DNA of 64,000 nucleotides from Tubiluchus corallicola (taxonomy: Eukaryota > Priapulida > Priapulimorpha > Priapulimorphida > Tubiluchidae): the NCBI GenBank assembly GCA_030141605.1, contig JAQGDQ010001033.1:1-64000 (forward strand). The letters run 5' to 3'. Of the stretch, positions 29,801-35,800 are shown piece after piece; the first letter of the stretch is position 1; each line of letters opens with the position of its first letter. The notes under the pieces are model-generated. The model was not told the DNA's origin and ran no database searches. It worked only from the letters and a program-made list of their open reading frames with translations. The position numbers and the translations under genes were made by a program.

Positions 29801-32800
29801 TGGGTAGTTGCCTAGGGTGTCAAACTACCTAGAGCCACCACTGGGTAGTTGCCTAGGGTGTCAAACTACCTAGAGCCAGCACTGGGTAAACAGGGTTTTT
29901 CATAAAGTCACCCTGGACATCTTGTGAAGTCGCTACGCATCAATTGAACCACGAATGAAAATTGTTGTGGAGAGACGACACCTAGCTTACCTGTGAAACT
30001 GCAACAGTGCAAGCTAACAGCATTTGAACTAAAGACTATGCACACAGGTCGATGCAAACTGGGGCTATTACTCTTTAACTGCCTAACATAACCCATAAAC
30101 CTGAGGATTTATCCCACAGCAAAGACACACAGTCAACAAATTGAAGAATCAGAGTACGTGTATTTACAACTCATCACATCACCCTATGAGCATACACTAC
30201 CAAAAATCAAATTCAAACTTTAAGATTTCAAATTCGAATTCATTAATGAAATTTTCTTTTTAATGAAGAAAAAAATCTCAAAATTATACCATCACAGCTA
30301 TTATAAAAAATATCACGAGTAATACTTGATATTGGTTACAATAATAATTTGACAAACATGCCAAGGTTGTATGCTGTTTCAAAAGTGTTAACGTGTAGCT
30401 GAAGCGTCACATGCTGTTTCAAAAGTGTTAACGTGTAGCTGAAGCGTCACATGCTGTTTCAAAAGTACTAACATGTAACTGAAGCGTCACATGCTGTTTC
30501 AAAAGTACTAACATGTAACTGAAGCGTCACGTGCTGTTTCAAAAGTGTTAACATGTAACTGAAGCGCCACGTGCTGTTTCAAAAGTGTTAACGTGTAACT
30601 GAAGCGTCACGTGCTGTTTGAAAAGTGTTAACGTGTAACTGAAGCGTCACGTGCTGTTTGAAAAGTGTTAACATGTAACTGAAGCGCCACGTGCTGTTTC
30701 AAAAGTGTTAACGTGTAACTGAAGCGCCACGTGCTGTTTCAAAAGTGTTAACGTGTAACTGAAGCGTCACGTGCTGTTTGAAAAGTGTTAACATGTAACT
30801 GAAGCGTCACATGCTGTTTCAAAAGTACTAACATGTAACTGAAGCGTCACATGCTGTTTCAAAAGTACTAACATGTAACTGAAGCGTCACATGCTGTTTC
30901 AAAAGTGTTAACATGTAACTGAAGCGTCACATGCTGTTTCAAAAGTGTTAACATGTAACTGAAGCGTCACATGCTGTTTCAAAAGTGTTAACATGTAACT
31001 GAAGCATCACATGCTGTTTCAAACGTGTTAACATGTAACTGACGCGTCACATGCTGTTTCAAAAGTACTAACATGTAACTGACGCGTCACATGCTGTTTC
31101 AAAAGTACTAACATGTAACTGAAGTGCCACATGCTGTTTCAAAAGAACCAACATGTAACTGAAGCGCCACATGCTGTTTCAAAAGTACCAACATGTAACT
31201 GAAGCGTCACGTGCTGTTTGAAAAGTGTTAACATGTAACTGAAGCGTCACGTGCTGTTTCAAAAGTACTAACATGTAGCTGAAGCGTCACGTGCTGTTTC
31301 AAAAGTACCAACATGTAACTGAAGCGTCACATGCTGTTTCAAAAGTACCAACATGTAACTGAAGCGTAACATGCTGTTTCAAAAGTACCAACATGTAACT
31401 GAAGCGTCACATGCTGTTTCAAAAGTACCAACATGTAACTGAAGCGTCACATGCTGTTTCAAAAGTACTAACATGTAACTGAAGCGTCACATGCTGTTTC
31501 AAAAGTACTAACATGTAACTGAAGCGTCACATGCTGTTTCAAAAGTGTTAACATGTAACTGAAGCGTCACATGCTGTTTCAAAAGTGTTAACATGTAACT
31601 GAAGCGTCACATGCTGTTTCAAAAGTGTTAACATGTAACTGAAGCATCACTGCTGTTTCAAACGTTAACATGTAACTGACGCGTCACATGCTGTTTCAAA
31701 AGTACTAACATGTAACTGACGCGTCACATGCTGTTTCAAAAGTACTAACATGTAACTGAAGTGCCACATGCTGTTTCAAAAGAACCAACATGTAACTGAA
31801 GCGCCACATGCTGTTTCAAAAGTACCAACATGTAACTGAAGCGTCACGTGCTGTTTGAAAAGTGTTAACATGTAACTGAAGCGTCACGTGCTGTTTCAAA
31901 AGTACTAACATGTAGCTGAAGCGTCACGTGCTGTTTCAAAAGTACCAACATGTAACTGAAGCGTCACATGCTGTTTCAAAAGTACCAACATGTAACTGAA
32001 GCGTAACATGCTGTTTCAAAAGTACCAACATGTAACTGAAGCGTCACATGCTGTTTCAAAAGTACCAACATGTAACTGAAGCGTCACATGCTGTTTCAAA
32101 AGTACTAACATGTAACTGAAGCGTCACATGCTGTTTCAAAAGTACTAACATGTAACTGAAGCGTCACATGCTGTTTCAAAAGTGTTAACATGTAACTGAA
32201 GCGTCACATGCTGTTTCAAAAGTACTAACATGTAACTGAAGCGTCACATGCTGTTTCAAAAGTTAACATGTAACTGAAGGTCACATGCTGTTTCAAAAGT
32301 ACTAACATGTAACTGAAGCGTCACATGCTGTTTCAAAAGTACTAACATGTAACTGAAGCGCCACATGCTGTTTCAAAAGTACTAACATGCAACTGAAGCG
32401 TCACATGCTGTTTCAAAAGTACTAACATGTAACTGAAGCGTCACATGCTGTTTCAAAAGTACTAACATGTAACTGAAGCGTCACATGCTGTTTCAAAAGT
32501 ACTAACATGTAACTGAAGCGCCACATGCTGTTTCAAAAGTATAACATGAATGAAGCGTCACATGCTGTTTCAAAAGTACTAACATGTAACTGAAGCGTCA
32601 CATGCTGTTTCAAAAGTTAACATGTAACTGAAGCGCCATGCTGTTTCAAAAGTACTAACATGTAACTGAAGTGTCACATGCTGTTTCAAAAGTACTAACA
32701 TGTAACTGAAGGACATGCTGTTTCAGTACTAACATGAAGTGTCACATGCTGTTTCAAAAGTACTAACATGTAACTGAAGTGTCACATGCTGTTTCAAAAG

Positions 32801-35800
32801 TGTTAACATGTAACTGAAGCGCCACTGTGTTTCAAGTACTAACATGTAACTGAGTATGCTGTTTCAAAAGTACCAACATGTAACTGAAGCGTCACATGCT
32901 GTTTCAAAAGTGTTAACATGTAACTGAAGCGTCACATGCTGTTTCAAAAGTACTAACATGTAACTGAAGCGTCACATGCTGTTTCAAAAGTACCAACATG
33001 TAACTGAAGCGTCACATGCTGTTTCAAAAGTACTAACATGTAACTACAGCGTCACATGCTGTTCAAAAGTACCAACATGTAACTGAAGCGTCACATGCTG
33101 TTTCAAAAGTACCAACATGTAACAGAAGCGTCACATGCTGTTTCAAAAGTACCAACATGTAACTGAAGCGTCACATGCTGTTTCAAAAGTACCAACATGT
33201 AACTGAAGCGTCACATGCTGTTTCAAAAGTACCAACATGTAACTGAAGCGTCACATGCTGTTTCAAAAGTACTAACATGTAACTGAAGCGTCACATGCTG
33301 TTTCAAAAGTACTAACATGTAACTGAAGCGTCACATGCTGTTTCAAAAGTACTAACATGTAACTGAAGCGTCACATGCTGTTTCAAAAGTACTAACATGT
33401 AACTGAAGCGCCACATGCTGTTTCAAAAGTACTAACATGTAACTGAAGCGTCACATGCTGTTTCAAAAGTACTAACATATAACTGAAGCGTCACATGCTG
33501 TTTCAAAAGTACTAACATGTAACTGAAGCGCCACATGCTGTTTCAAAAGTACTAACATGTAACTGAAGTGTCACATGCTGTTTCAAAAGTACCAACATGT
33601 AACTGAAGCGCCACATGCTGTTTCAAAAGTACTAACATGTAACTGAAGTGTCACATGCTGTTTCAAAAGTACTAACATGTAACTGAAGTGTCACATGCTG
33701 TTTCAAAAGTGTTAACATGTAACTGAAGTGTCACATGCTGTTTCAAAAGTACTAACATGTAACTGAAGTGTCACATGCTGTTTCAAAAGTACTAACATGT
33801 AACTGAAGTGTCACATGCTGTTTCAAAAGTACTAACATGTAACTGAAGTGTCACATGCTGTTTCAAAAGTACTAACATGTAACTGAAGCGCCACATGCTG
33901 TTTCAAAAGTACCAACATGTAACTGAAGTGTCACATGCTGTTTCAAAAGTACCAACATGTAACTGAAGCGTCACATGCTGTTTCAAAAGTACCAACATGT
34001 AACTGAAGCGTCACATGCTGTTTCAAAAGTACCAACATGTAACTGAAACGCTACATGATTTTAGGCTCCAATAGAGTCTAATCGATGATCCCAGAGCTCA
34101 TAAAAACGAGGAAATCAGCCATTTCAAGCAATTATGTAAGTAGCTAAACACTGGAAAATTATACTGACTTCCTGTAAACTAAACAATTACAGCCAAACCA
34201 AAAATCCACTCATAAAAACTTTTATTATAAAATGTGAATAAGCGACTATACAGCCAATACAACTAAATATTTTGAACAAGCAAATGATTTAACATCAACA
34301 CAAACTATTAAAAATAATGCCGTTTGTGAAAACCACAATATATTCCTAAAAGAATAACTATTTACAATGTAGTAATAGTAATTTAGTAAGCTACGCAAAA
34401 GTTTTCATAGTAAAATGCCACATTTCAACATAGACATAGACATATCTATCTCCTCATTTACACCAGAATACAAGCAGACTACTATTGTTACAGTTATTAA
34501 TTAAAAAGGATAAATTATGCATAAAGGAAAGACTTAGGGGGGGTGCAGGAGAAAGGGTAGCCAAAGGCCAATTGGTCATCAAGTCAGCTACCCTTCTCAG
34601 GTTAGTGTAGATTGTAAAAAATTTGTAGTGCTGCTAATTAAAAGGAGTAATATAATTATGAAGTAGGTTAAGAAAATCAACTGTTAACATAAATTTATGG
34701 GGGAAGAAATTAAATTTGAAAGCGAAATAACTAAATAGGCTACGCAAGAAAAACACAGTTACCAGTTTTCTCTCAGACCCATAGCTTAGCTCTCAAAATA
34801 CTGCCATGGGTGCTTGCTTGACTGCCACATCGCATATCCCAGGGACGTTAATCATTTTAGGCACTTGTAACACTAATGCAGTGGTGTGTAATCATGCTTG
34901 CAGCAAAACTGTCCGACTTCTATGCAATTTAGCATGACAGAATTCAATTACACGCTGGAATGTAGCAGTTAAGCAAGCTCTCGTGTAAACTCTTGTACGT
35001 AATTAAAAAGTAATTGAGTACATATATCAGCTAATAGTTGTACAACTTCCAAGGTACAGCTGTGTGATTAACATTTCAGAAACTTTCACCCTAGCAGCCA
35101 TCATCAGCCGAAAGGCATTACGTTTTTTATGTTAAAGCTAACACATCTCTCTCATATATTAAAGTGTTGGTTGGCATCTTTCTGTCTCGGAAGACAATGG
35201 AGTGTGCGCCAAGAGAGTCAGTTATTGATCACATTGACGGAGCTGCAGCGTCGACTGTGGCTCAGCAATCTGATCCTTGAACCACTGGAGTGGCCTCTCC
35301 AGGGCGCATGCCTGGGCAAGGTGTATGGAGATCCCGAGTTGCCCAGAAAACAGGAACCCCCTCTCTTCCTCCCTGGTGTAGTCCAAAGGAAAGCGATACA
35401 TTTGGCACCAGATTGGCTGCAGGAGCTGCCAGAGTCAGTGAGGACGCTGCACTGGTCCGCCTTCGGGGCTCCACTCCTGATTTGGAAGGTTTACTCCTCT
35501 AGACATGACAGTTGGGTCACTTGACCTCCCCCGCCGAGTGTCGAGATACAGCGTGGGCATCCCGTATTAGTATTAAAGTGTAATACTAATATATTTCTTC
35601 CATACACCAGAATCTAGCACTTTCCGGTTAAGCCTACTTAATATCCATGGTTGGTTGCAAGATTGCAGCAGGATCAGGACCTAGCTAACTACCATGGTTA
35701 ATTTGTTAAGGCGAGGCACCTGGCGGGCAGAGACATCTTAGCCATGTTTGCCAACCAGCAAAAAAAAATCACACCAACGACTGACGTCAGATTACATAAT

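Noticed and set aside
28540-34058. CRISPR-like regular repeats
   Set aside because: The repeats are directly abutting with no unique spacers, vary like minisatellites, and the DNA is eukaryotic.
35129-35524. 131-codon plus-strand frame
   Set aside because: Covers dispersed element D; the copy at 26930 does not keep the frame, and no family is recognised.
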